Assembly (NCBI GenBank): GCA_012030715.1
Contig: JAAUUJ010000004.1
Coordinates: forward strand, 1-64,000
Source of the DNA: Synechococcaceae cyanobacterium SM2_3_1
GTDB lineage: Bacteria > Cyanobacteriota > Cyanobacteriia > Thermostichales > Thermostichaceae
Length of the DNA: 64,000 nucleotides
Direction: 5' to 3'
The notes beneath the pieces are model-generated. The model saw nothing but the letters and a program-made list of their open reading frames with translations. It was not told the origin of the DNA and searched no databases. This document shows, piece by piece, positions 41,740 to 52,074 of the stretch (position 1 is the first letter of the stretch; each line of letters starts with the position of its first letter). A program made the translations under genes and the position numbers.

Positions 41740-42830
41740 ATGGCTGCTATGACTCAGTCTCCGCCGGATCGCTCTGATGCTGAGCCCCTTCTGGAAGCCC
41801 TCCGCCGCCGCGAAGGGAACTGGGCCGACTGGGGGCAGTATTGTCAGGGCTTGCAAAAGGCTGGCTATACCCCGCAGCAGATCTTTGAAGAGTCCGGCTT
41901 TGAGCCGGGGCAGCAGCATCAGCTGATTGTGGGGAGCCAGGTGTTTGCTGGGCTGGTCAGTGGTGGGGCCTCTCCAGAAATTCTGGCCTTCTTTGCCAAT
42001 AAGGGTAGTGATATTCTCTATGAATTTCGCCTCTTACCTCAGGGGGATCGGCTGGGGGCTGCAGCCCTAGTCCAAGAGAAAAATCTGCATGTCCAGGAGG
42101 CTCATGAGATCGTAAGGGTACTCAAGCAGGGAGGACAGAGACGAGAGCTCCCGCAGGGATTTACCCCCAGTACTGGTGATCGAGTGGCTCATCGCTATTG
42201 GCAACGGGCGCAGCAGATGGAGGATTTGCCAGAACGTTCCCGCCTGATTGCCAAGGCTCTGCAATTTGTGAGCACTGAGGCGGCGCGACAGCAGGTGGAA
42301 TCCCTTTTGACTGACTTTCAGGTGCGCCCTCGCCTGCAGGCTCCACATCTTTCCCTCTATCGGCTGGAATCGCAGGAGGAACTGCCCCGTATCCTTCCAG
42401 TAGTGGGCGCTTGGCCCCTGACTACCGCTGATCTGAAAGCACTGCCCTGGGTTGATCCGGTGGGTCGCTTTCGGATGATGCAGGTCGAGAGGGGAGGTGC
42501 CTGGATAGCCTTACCTGGGTGGCCATTGCTGCTCAAGGCTGCTGATCCGGTGGCCATCCTCGTCACCTCCCAGCAGCTGGAAATCCTGTTTGAGCAGGTG
42601 AGTGACTCCCCCCTGAATGAGGAAGCCGCTCTGTTGGTGGTGGATCGAGCGGAGCGTGACTGGCAGGCTGATCAGTATTATCTGGTGGCAGAAGATCAGG
42701 AGTTACAGGTGGCTTGGTTTGGAGAAACGCCTACCCAATCTCTCTGGGGACAGGTGCTGCTAGTCGTTCGTCCCCTCATCCCCGTTCTGTGGAGGAGCTT
42801 ATCGAAGATGTGTGGGAAATCGAAGAATAG
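41740..42830 (+). CDS. raf1: RuBisCO accumulation factor 1 (frameshifted at C-terminus)
   Basis: LLEALRRREGNWADWGQYCQGLQKAGYTPQQIFEESGFEPGQQHQLIVGSQVF; one added C in the C4 run near 42772 gives RPPHPRSVEELIEDVWEIEE*. Confidence 0.9.
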
Positions 42831-43038
42831 CTTCTAGCCAGTTCGTTCGCCGAAAAAATGGGGTACCCTATTAGGAGATCTTATTGAGTATTTATTCACT
42901 TTTTTCCTCTAAAGCTTTGACAAGAGTGACCCGCTCTGGACGGCTCCTGACAGAAGCTGTAGGGTAAGGCTAGAAAGGTATTTTCGCAACAATTTGACAT
43001 GGCTGTGCCACCTGAAACTGATACTCCTCAAATCAATA

Positions 43039-44177
43039 TGTCACCGTCACAGCCTCAGGTTGATTTCTCTGCCTCGGGGGGGTCTGCGAGCTCGAATACT
43101 GATCGTGGATGACAGCTACATGGTGGCAGAGATGCTGTCCAATTTTTTGGGTAAGCAGGGCTGTACCATTTCCTATGCTCTGGATGGCTCTGCCGCTCTG
43201 GATCAGGTGCGACAGTCTCCGCCCGATCTGATCATTGCCGATTGGGTGATGCCCAACCTGGATGGGTTGGAACTGTGTCGGCAACTGCGGCAATCGCCAG
43301 AATATGCCTGGGTCTACTACATCATCATGACCGCTCGCGAAGGCAACGATAATATGGAGCGGGCTCTGGAGGCTGGAGCCGATGAATTTCTTTCCAAGCC
43401 ATTTCAGGCTGCAGAGTTGATGACGCGTGTGCGGGCCGGATTGCGGATTGTGGAAGTGCGTCGGCAGCGACAACTTAAGGCGGTCCAGCCTGCAATCAAC
43501 AAAACCGAATCCCTGATTGGCACTCGCCAGAATCTGGTGACTAAGCTGCCCCAATGCATTGCCTATAGCCGTTCACAAGTTGAACCCCTCAGCCTCTTTA
43601 TTCTCCGGCTTGTGAACCTGGCGTCTTTAAGTCGGGGCCTCTCCCCTGAGCAAAAGAAGACCCTGCTGAATCAGTTTACGCAGCGGCTCATGGGCAATCT
43701 GCGAGAGGGAGACGATCTTTTTCGTTATGACGAAGGTCAATTCATTGTCATTCTTTCGGGGACCACCCTGCCCGCGGCCCAGATAGCTGCAGAGCGTTGC
43801 TGCCTACGCATGGTCCAGGAGCCATTTGTGTTGCAGGGACAAATTCTGGAAATTCAGATCCAGTTCGGTACGGCTACGCTTGAGGCCAGTGATGATCCTC
43901 AGGGGATGGCCTTACTTCGACGCGCCGCCCAGGGATTGCGGGATAGTAAGCATCAGGTGAATGCGACTCTCTCTTCACCGGCAGCCCAGCCAATTGAAAC
44001 CGTACCTGAGTCTGCAGACTCTAACACTTCTCTAGAAATCGGGTGCGCTCCCTGGAAGCTGAAAATCTGGAATTACGCATGCGGGTTAGCTCTCTTTCCA
44101 AGCTAGAAGTTGAAAACAAACAACTCAGACAACGCTTGCAGCAAGTGATGAATCAACTCAAGCAGTTACAGTCTTAG
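43039..44177 (+). CDS. Response regulator with REC domain, degenerate GGDEF-like region and C-terminal coiled coil (two probable frameshifts)
   Basis: ILIVDDSYMVAEMLSNFLGKQGC...IIADWVMPNLDGLELCRQL; frame changes at the G7 run near 43076 and at GAAAT near 44037, tail NRVRSLEAENLELRMRVSSLSKLEVENKQLRQRLQQVMNQLKQLQS*. Confidence 0.78.
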
Positions 44178-44192
44178 GCTCAATTCAGTCGC

Positions 44193-45260
44193 CTATAGTT
44201 GCAGCATTGCCTTGACAAAACTCCGTTTGGAGTGCAACTCCTGCCATTCCTGTTGCAGTTGACTGGAGGCAACCACGCCACAACCCGCTGCCAGCTTCAA
44301 AATGTTGCTGCGCCATTGCAAATTGCGGATCGCCACCAGGGCGTGAAAGGACCCATCAGGGCGAAGCAGTCCGAAAGGGGCACCAAATCGCTGCCGTTCA
44401 GCCTGATAATGTAGCCCCTTCAGCCAGGCTAGGCTCTCAGGGGTTTTAGGAGCGACCCCGAGGGCTGGGGTGGGGTGGAGAAGCCGGATCAGAGTGGGTA
44501 GGGCAATGGGCTGGTGTAGCTGGATATGGATCCGTGTTTCCAGATGTTCCAGCAGAGAGAGACTCAGTACCTGCGTCGGTTCACATTCAATCTGGCCTAA
44601 GGGTTGAAAGATTTTGCAAATGTGCTCAACCACAATCGCATGTTCCTGTTGTTCTTTAGGATCTGCCAGCAAAGAGGGACGGGAGGAGACGGCTGGGATA
44701 CGAGGCCGGGTTCCTGCTAAGGCTACGGTGATCAGTTCCTGAGTGTTGTGCTTCTGCAATAAGAGGGTTTCTGGAGTTCCCCCGAGGATGCCCTGCTCAG
44801 GATCCCAGAGGCCATAGAGCTGTAACGGATCTTTCACCTGCAGGAGGGCCTGGAACAGATAATGTTTGAAGCTGTCATCCGTTCGCCCCCTGCCCTGTTC
44901 GACGACAATGGGCACAGCCTTCAGCAATTCCTGCTGACGGATCCGGTTTTGAATGGCGACAAAGTCCTGCTGGAAAGGCTTCGCTTCTGGAGGGTGCCAG
45001 TCTATCTCAGGTTTTTCAGGCGGATCCTGTTGCAGCTGAAGGAGTAAATCTGCTGACCTCAGTTCCTCGACAAACTCAGGGATGAGCCAGGGAGTCTTTT
45101 CTTCTAGAAAAAAGTCAGGGGCATAAAAACAGTAGTGACCAGCCCACGGTGACTGGCTCCAGGCTTTTACCCCTCCCGCCAACAGGATATGGTCTGGATG
45201 AGGGCTAAACCAGGCTCCATACCTAAAGAAACTAGCCAGTTGCTCGGAACTGATGCTCAT
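44193..45260 (-). CDS. Isochorismate synthase / chorismate-binding enzyme
   Basis: YGLWDPEQGILGGTPETLL...VALAGTRPRIPAV...HPTPALGVAPKTPESLAWL...GLLRPDGSFHALVAIRNLQW. Confidence 0.87.
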   Translation of the reverse strand: MSISSEQLASFFRYGAWFSPHPDHILLAGGVKAWSQSPWAGHYCFYAPDFFLEEKTPWLIPEFVEELRSADLLLQLQQDPPEKPEIDWHPPEAKPFQQDFVAIQNRIRQQELLKAVPIVVEQGRGRTDDSFKHYLFQALLQVKDPLQLYGLWDPEQGILGGTPETLLLQKHNTQELITVALAGTRPRIPAVSSRPSLLADPKEQQEHAIVVEHICKIFQPLGQIECEPTQVLSLSLLEHLETRIHIQLHQPIALPTLIRLLHPTPALGVAPKTPESLAWLKGLHYQAERQRFGAPFGLLRPDGSFHALVAIRNLQWRSNILKLAAGCGVVASSQLQQEWQELHSKRSFVKAMLQL

Positions 45261-45388
45261 GGTTATTCTCCCTTGAGGATAATATCACTCGCCGATCCCA
45301 GAACTGAGGTAACGGCTGAACGTGAAACCGAAAGGGGAATGTTAGAGTGTAAAGGCACATTGCTTCCCACAGGCCTCTGCAACGTCCC

Positions 45389-46203
45389 ATGAGCAATAGC
45401 TTCTCGGCCCGAATCAGGCAATTTACGCAACGTCTGAGAGAGACTACTCAGATCCAGCAGTTTTTCCAGAACAGTCCAGCAGTGAAAGCCAGGCCCTGGC
45501 CAAAGATCTGGCGGCAGCAGGGGAAGTGGTGTCCCAGATGAGTCAGGTGGTGATGGAGGTTGATTTCCTGAATCAGCTGCATGCTCGCCTCGTCAATGAG
45601 CAGGAGGTTCTGCAACAGGAAAAAGCAGATCTGGAAACTCGCGTCTTTGAACTGCAACAGGAGCGGAACGAGCTGGAGCCCCAGGTCATGTACTTGCGGG
45701 AACAGCTGAGTCAGGCCAGTTTTCAGCTGGAGCAAACCCAGAATCGAGAACGCAATCTAAGCGATCGGGAGCGTCAACTCACTGAGATCGTGGCCCAGCT
45801 AGAGCGGCGACGAGCCGTGCTCAATCAGGCGATCGAGACCTTGACCAACCAAGAGGCCGACTCCATTGTCCGCAATCAGGAATTAATCCGTGTTGTGAAG
45901 AAAACGAACGAAAGGCGACTCAGTACTTCGATACGGTTTCCTCATACAAAGCGTGGCTAGAAGAGCTGAAGGCCCAGGCCGAGGAAAAGGAAGCTGAGTT
46001 ACAAGCTATGGGTCGTTGAGCCTCATCCCAAGCCATTTGTGGATCCCGAGCCTGAAGATCCGACCCCTGTTCCCAAAGAACCTGCTTATGTCAATCAACA
46101 TTATCCGCAGGAAGATCCCTTTGCTGAAGAGGAAGCTTCCTACTGGGATGAGCCTGTGAATCCGTCTCCCACCTCACCGTTCCTTGATAATCCCTGGGGT
46201 TAG
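45389..46203 (+). CDS. Coiled-coil protein with acidic Pro-rich C-terminus (multiple frameshifts)
   Basis: MSNSFSARIRQFTQRLRETTQ..., long heptad region (ORF 45526-45960), then in other frames QYFDTVSSYKAWLEELKAQAEEKEAELQAMG and EPHPKPFVDPEPEDPTPVPKEPAYVNQHYPQEDPFAEEEASYWDEPVNPSPTSPFLDNPWG*. Confidence 0.6.
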
Positions 46204-46289
46204 AGCAGAGTCAGCCGCAGATCCTGTGTTTATGGGCGGGCATCGACCCACTGGAAATTAGCAACTTAAGATAGATATGATACGTATGG

Positions 46290-46580
46290 ATGCGGTTGGA
46301 TTACCAGGTAGGGAACAGGATGGCTGGAAAAGTAATTACCCCTCTAGTTGTGTTGTTGCTCCTGCTTTTTGTCGCAGCAGGGGATAAGGTTCTGCCCGGC
46401 AGGTTAGGTCAAGTGAGCCTCAAAACTAGATCAACTGTGATCTCAACTCTCAACTCCATGGTGGGGAAATCGCTGGATAATGTACCTGTGGATACTCGCT
46501 ACGGGCGAACAGATGAGGTGTTAGAGGAGTTTGAGTGTTCCGATGGTAGCATCACCACTGGCCCAGCAAATTGTCAATAG
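46290..46580 (+). CDS. Small hypothetical membrane-anchored protein
   Basis: 96-aa ORF with one TM segment and two Cys near the C-terminus. Confidence 0.4.
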   Translation: MRLDYQVGNRMAGKVITPLVVLLLLLFVAAGDKVLPGRLGQVSLKTRSTVISTLNSMVGKSLDNVPVDTRYGRTDEVLEEFECSDGSITTGPANCQ

Positions 46581-46659
46581 CTCACAGTCCAATTGACTGC
46601 AACTGAGCCTCAGTTTTGTCTACACTCACCACTGGTCGGCTCAAGCTTTTGCTAAAGGG

Positions 46660-47504
46660 GGGGAATAATCCTCCTAACCCTGATCTTTCTGGGCCTGGCC
46701 TTCTATACCCACTGGCTGGAGATCCCCCCCCTTGAGGTGGATGGTCATCTTTTGCGGGGGCTGGCTGTCGCCTTGGGTTTAAGTGTAGTGGCCCATGCAT
46801 GGGCAGGTTGGGCTTGGGGACTGATTCTGATCAACCTGGAGCAATTGGTTTCACCCCACTGGGCTGTACGGATCTACCTGCAGACCAATCTTGCCAAATA
46901 TATTCCCGGGAATATCTGGCATTTTCTGGGCCGGATCAGGGCAGGGACTGAAGAGGGGATCCCCTGGGAGATAGCCGCGTTGAGTGTCTTGCTAGAACCC
47001 CTGCTCATGGCGGCGGCAGCTCTGCTTTGCATGATCTTGACTTTGCAGGGACCCTACGTTTTGCTCCAGATTATTGGGTTCGCTCTTGTGGCTGTGGGTC
47101 TACATCCCCGCCTGGTCAACGGTGTTTTGCAGCGCCTGCATCCAGAGATTGCCAGAATCCAGGTCTATCCCTGGAAAGCCTTTCTGGCAGAACTGGTGTT
47201 TATGCTTCTACGCGGATGCGGATTCTTAGGGGTGATCCTGGTGTTGCATCCCCTCCACGCTTCACGCTGGTTGCAGTTGCTGGGGGCGTTCAGCGGGGCC
47301 TGGCTTTTGGGTCTGGTGGTGCCGGGTGCACCAGGAGGTTTAGGAGTGTTTGAGTCCGTCCTGCTCTTAGTCCTGCAGCCCTTGATCGCCACGGGCCCCC
47401 TGCTACAAAGTCTGGCCATTTATCGGGTTGTCAGTCTTCTGGCGGAGGTGACCGGGGCAGCCCTCAGTTATGTAAGATTCCCTGTCTTGAGAAATGCTGA
47501 GTGA
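46660..47504 (+). CDS. Lysylphosphatidylglycerol synthase TM-region-like membrane protein (frameshifted near N-terminus)
   Basis: WAVRIYLQTNLAKYIPGNIWHFLGRI...GLVVPGAPGGLGVFESVLLLVL. Sequence upstream of 46737 appears to continue past a G7 run; true start not determined. Confidence 0.75.
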
Positions 47505-47521
47505 TCGGGAACCCTGGATGC

Positions 47522-47908
47522 TCACATCGGGGTCTGGGCATATTTCATTCCTGCCTCAAAGGGATCAAACCCCTCATCAAAGCGGGTGAAATCATCATAG
47601 GAAGCTGCTTCTAAATTCACCCCCGTCAGATCTGCCTGGCGTAGATCTGAGCCCAGAAGATCAGCCCCCCGCAAATCCGCCTGCCTCAGGATCGCGGAGC
47701 CCAGGTCAGCATAGCTGAGGTCGGCACCTCGCAGGTTCGCCCCGCAAAAATCAGCAAAACCCAGATCGGCATAGCTGAGATCCACACCTTTTAAATCGGC
47801 ATGCTGCAGATCCGCCCGCTCCAAATTGGCTTCCTGAAAGCTGCGTTCTCCGGCTGCATAACGCTGGAGTAGGTCTGCAGCACTCTTGATCGGACGCACA
47901 CTCTCCAT
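47522..47908 (-). CDS. Pentapeptide repeat protein
   Basis: ANLERADLQHADLKGVDLSYADLGFADFCGANLRGADLSYADLG. Confidence 0.9.
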   Translation of the reverse strand: MESVRPIKSAADLLQRYAAGERSFQEANLERADLQHADLKGVDLSYADLGFADFCGANLRGADLSYADLGSAILRQADLRGADLLGSDLRQADLTGVNLEAASYDDFTRFDEGFDPFEAGMKYAQTPM

Positions 47909-48032
47909 CGTCTTTCCTCAGCAACATTAGCCAAGCCTGTGAGGGCCAACTCCCATGATGGCTGGTCAAGGGAAACCGAGTCTAGCCCGTCCAGGAAATT
48001 AGCAGCCAGATCATGTTCATACGCGGAGGCCG

Positions 48033-49648
48033 TTAAGGGCAACTCTGGGGGTTTATGCAATGACCTGCGAGAAAATCGGTCCCCAGATCTATAGGTAGAC
48101 GACCCTGGAAGCAGCCCTTCCCTGCCAGAATCTCAACTGCCGCCTTGAGAGAGGCTGGTCCATCTCCATAGGTAACCAAGTAGCAGGGGAGATGAGGGCA
48201 AAGCACCAGATCATAAGGGGATCCCATGGCGATAACCACTAGCTTGTAGTCAAGTAGAGACTGGAGCAGCTGAATCTGAGCTGGATATCGGTAACTCTCA
48301 TAAATGCCCACCAGAATCAGAGAGGCTTGGGATGCCAGGTTCTGGATTTGATCAAGAGCTTCCTGATCAAGTTGAAATGAGTAAGGCTGGCAGACAACTT
48401 TCGCGAAAACCATCCTGCAGGCACTCCCCAGATCCCCTCGAGATTGGGGCCAGATCACCAGGATCTTGTCCGAGTCAGCCACGGGCAGGAGTTGATGCTC
48501 ATCCTTGACCAGGGTGATGCTGGCCTCCGCGATCTGTTGAGCAACCGCTTGATGGGAGCTTTTTCCGATCTGCTTCAGTGGGGGTAAAGGTGCTGGATGC
48601 CAGAGACCCGAGCGTGCCTTTTGCTGCAAGATCCTGCCTACTGAGGCATCGAGACGCTCTCGACTGATCCGCCCTTGCTGAACTGCCCCGAGAAGCAGGT
48701 CATAGGCCAGTTGCGGTTCACGGGCAGAATGTCCGGCATCAGCGCCAAAGAGAAGCACATCGGCTCCGGCCTCAAAGGCAAGCAGGGCCGCCTCGGCACT
48801 ATGCCAGGTTTGATCCAGGGCTCCCATTGTCAGAGAATCGGTAACAATCAACCCCTGAAAGCCCCATTTCTGCCGTAAGAGATCCTGCAGAATCCGTGAT
48901 GAAAGCGTAGCTGGACAATCGGGATCGAGTGCAGGGACCAGCACATGAGCGGTCATGATCGCAGGGGCTCCCCTCTGAATTAACTGCTGAAAGGGAAAGA
49001 GATCCACAGCCTCTAAGGTTGACAAAGAACGGTCCACCCGTGGTAAGCCCAGGTGCGAATCCACAACGGTATCCCCATGGCCAGGAAAGTGCTTCAGGGT
49101 TGTCAGGATCCCCGCCTGCTCATAAGTTTTGAACACCACTTCTCCCCATTGGCTCACCTGCTGAGGAACGGAACCATAAGCCCGAATTCCGATAATCGGG
49201 TTGGCGGGATTGCTATTCACATCCACCACCGGGGCAAAGTTGAAGTTGATGCCCAGGGCTTGTAATTCTAGGGCGGTGATCGCTGCCATCTGCCTTGCCC
49301 AATCCAGATCCCCAGTCGCCGCGACTGCCATGGCACTGGGAAAGTGGGTGGCCTCAGGCGGCAAGCGATCCACAGACCCCCCTTCCTGATCAATGGCGAT
49401 CCACAAGGGGATCCTGGCCAGGTCTGAATCTGCTGGGTTAGGGCTCTCACCTGTTGCACGGAGATCAGATTGCCGCTTTTCTGATAGAGAATGACGCCAC
49501 CAATGTGATACGAGTCGATCATCTCCCGCAGTTCGGGGGACAGATCCGCACCCGTGAAGTAAACCAGTAGCAGTTGTCCGACTTTTTCTGCCAGGGTCAG
49601 GGTGTTGAGCTGCTGCTCTATGTGTGGATCCATGCTCCACCTCGACAA
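48033..49648 (-). CDS. Glycoside hydrolase family 3, beta-N-acetylhexosaminidase (NagZ-like; frameshifted)
   Basis: IGGVILYQKSGNLISVQQVRALTQQIQT (ORF 49268-49648), then LARIPLWIAIDQEGGSVDRLPPEATHFPSAMAVAA...KHFPGHGDTVVDSHLGLP (ORF 48033-49640). Confidence 0.9.
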
Positions 49649-49681
49649 ATTTCAGAACTCATGGGCGCAGTCTGGATGTTA

Positions 49682-49828
49682 TCAAAGGATCAACAGCCCC
49701 AACGCTTCCGGAGGCGGGGGTTGAAAGGCAGCCCGATAATCCAGGAGCTGGACCAGCAGCAGATATCCCAATCCCAGAAGCACAGCGAAAATTCCGGTGG
49801 CAACTGCAACCCATTGGGGACGATTCAT
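49682..49828 (-). CDS. 48-aa single-pass membrane protein
   Basis: MNRPQWVAVATGIFAVLLGLGYLLLVQLLDYRAAFQPPPPEALGLLIL*; not in the supplied ORF list. Confidence 0.6.
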   Translation of the reverse strand: MNRPQWVAVATGIFAVLLGLGYLLLVQLLDYRAAFQPPPPEALGLLIL

Positions 49829-49902
49829 TGGCAACGCTCCGGCAAACTTCTCTTATCCTAGTCAGGGCCGGAGCAATTGTTAAGCAGAAGCTAGGGGGCT
49901 GA

Positions 49903-50643
49903 ATGGTTCGGATGCTGCTACTGGGGATCGGTATATTCTTCAGTTTGACTGTCATGCTGCCTGTGCAGGCAGGCTCAGATCACCTGTACCATGATCCCTG
50001 GCCTCCCCGACCGGGAAGTATTGGCAAGGTGTACATGAATCGTCCTATCGCCAGAGTCATGGGTTACGAGGGGGCGTACTGGCTGGAGCGACCCCAGCGG
50101 GCACAGGAAGAAAACCCAGATGCTGTGATTGCGGCTCTCAATCTTCAGCCTACCGATATCGTGGCGGATATTGGCTCAGGAACTGGCTATTTCAGTACCA
50201 AGATCAGTGAACAGGTTCTCGATGGAACCGTGCTGGCGGTGGATGTTCAACCGCAAATGCAGAGGATCCTTGCATCTCGTCTGCAGGATGAAGGTATCGA
50301 CAACATTATCCCGATTCTGGGGGAGGAGCAGGATCCTCACTTACCCGCAGGTGAGGTGGATCTGGCGCTGATGGTGGATACCTACCATGAATTTGCCTAT
50401 CCCTACGAAATGATGCAGGGGATCCTCAAGGGACTGAAGCCAGGAGGACGGGTAGTCCTAGTGGAGTACAAAAAAGAAAATCCTCTGATTCCGATCAAGC
50501 CTCTTCACAAGATGAGTCAGGCCCAGGTGAGAAGAGAAATGGCCGGGGTGGGACTGGAGTGGATGGCAGCCCTTGAGGTGGTGCCCCATCAGCATGTGTT
50601 GGTCTTTCAAAAGCCTGCAGATTCAGTGACCCTCCAGAAATAA
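49903..50643 (+). CDS. Class I SAM-dependent methyltransferase with signal peptide
   Basis: DIVADIGSGTGYFSTKISEQVLDGTVLAVDVQPQMQ. Confidence 0.88.
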   Translation: MVRMLLLGIGIFFSLTVMLPVQAGSDHLYHDPWPPRPGSIGKVYMNRPIARVMGYEGAYWLERPQRAQEENPDAVIAALNLQPTDIVADIGSGTGYFSTKISEQVLDGTVLAVDVQPQMQRILASRLQDEGIDNIIPILGEEQDPHLPAGEVDLALMVDTYHEFAYPYEMMQGILKGLKPGGRVVLVEYKKENPLIPIKPLHKMSQAQVRREMAGVGLEWMAALEVVPHQHVLVFQKPADSVTLQK

Positions 50644-50711
50644 TGAAGAAATTCCTGGATCTTGCCGGAGCCCAAATCCGCTCTCCGCACAATTGATCTA
50701 GCAAGTGGGGG

Positions 50712-51995
50712 GTGAAGAGGGACGTGAATATGCATGTGCAAGCTAAGCAGCATCAATTTTGCCTATTCGGCTTACCGGCTGAACAGGGGCGCTGGTTTCT
50801 GATTCCCTTGGGAATGCTCCTGCTCCTCTGTCTGGGTACCGTTTATTCCTGGAGTATTTTTCGCAAACCCTTGGAGACATTGCTAAACCTCAGTGCCACC
50901 GAAAGTCTTCTCCCCTACACCGTGGTATTGCTCTTCTACTCAGCTCTGATGCCGATCACAGGCTTTTATCTGGATCGGATAGGGATTCGCAGGATTATGC
51001 TCATGGCGGCAGTGATTGTGGGGATCGGCTATATTCTGGCCAGTTTTTCCCAGGGCATTACTCCCTTGATCCTCAGCTACGGCGTCATCGTGGGCACAGG
51101 CGTGGGGATGGCGTATGGGGTACCCATAGTGGTGGCTGCCCGCTGGTTTCCAGATCGGAAAGGCTTGGCAGTCGGTCTAACCATCGTCGGGTTTGGGCTG
51201 TCCCCGGTGGTCACGGCTCCCCTGGCCAAAAGCCTGATGGATGCTTATGGGGTGCAGCAGACCCTGTTGATTCTGGGCATCGTGTTTGCCCTGACGATTC
51301 TGGCGTTGTCAACGGTCCTGAGCCTTCCCCCGCAGGGATGGCAGCCACAGGGATGGACATCAAAATCAACAACCCATGTGCTGGAGCCTATATCCCGAGA
51401 TCCCCTCCTGCGAACCCGTTCTTTTTATGGTCTCTGGATCTGCTACATGATCGGAACGTTGATTGGCCTGAGTGCAATTGGTATCTCCAGCCCAGTAGCA
51501 GAAGAAATGATTCAATTGGATCCTGCCCTTGCGGCTAGCAGTGTATCTCTATTTGCCCTCTGTAATGGCTTGAGTCGTCCTTTATTTGGTTGGCTCACGG
51601 ATCGATTCCAACCTCGGAATGTGGCTGTTGCCTCGTATCTATTAATTCTCCTGGCCTCATCCCTGATGCTCAATGTTCAGTCGGGTCAAGTGATCACCTA
51701 TTTAGTTGCCTTCTGTATTTTTTGGTTTTGCCTGGGGGGATGGCTGGCTCTGGCACCTACAGCAACCTTAGCGTTATTTAATCCCGAGAATTATGCCCGC
51801 AACTATGGTCTTGTTTTCACCGCTTATGGGGTTGGTGCAGTTCTGGGTACCCTGACGGCAGGCCGGATTCGGGATGTCATGGGGTCCTACCTCTACGCCT
51901 TCTACCCGATGGCTTTCCTGGCGGTGTTCGGCATAGGTATGGCAATCATACTACTGAAGCAAAAACAGCTCCCGGCAGCAATAAAGGCCCCTTGA
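50712..51995 (+). CDS. MFS transporter, OFA (oxalate/formate antiporter) family-like
   Basis: 12-TM-like ORF; LLLCLGTVYSWSIFRKPLETL...GVGMAYGVPIVVAARWFPDRKGLAVGLTIVGFGLSP. Confidence 0.85.
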   Translation: MKRDVNMHVQAKQHQFCLFGLPAEQGRWFLIPLGMLLLLCLGTVYSWSIFRKPLETLLNLSATESLLPYTVVLLFYSALMPITGFYLDRIGIRRIMLMAAVIVGIGYILASFSQGITPLILSYGVIVGTGVGMAYGVPIVVAARWFPDRKGLAVGLTIVGFGLSPVVTAPLAKSLMDAYGVQQTLLILGIVFALTILALSTVLSLPPQGWQPQGWTSKSTTHVLEPISRDPLLRTRSFYGLWICYMIGTLIGLSAIGISSPVAEEMIQLDPALAASSVSLFALCNGLSRPLFGWLTDRFQPRNVAVASYLLILLASSLMLNVQSGQVITYLVAFCIFWFCLGGWLALAPTATLALFNPENYARNYGLVFTAYGVGAVLGTLTAGRIRDVMGSYLYAFYPMAFLAVFGIGMAIILLKQKQLPAAIKAP

Positions 51996-52074
51996 GGTGG
52001 GGCCCATTCAGGACGTGGGGGAGAGATCAGAGCTTTCCAGTGTGCTCCCCAAAGTAGATCGGGGCTGAATCAGC

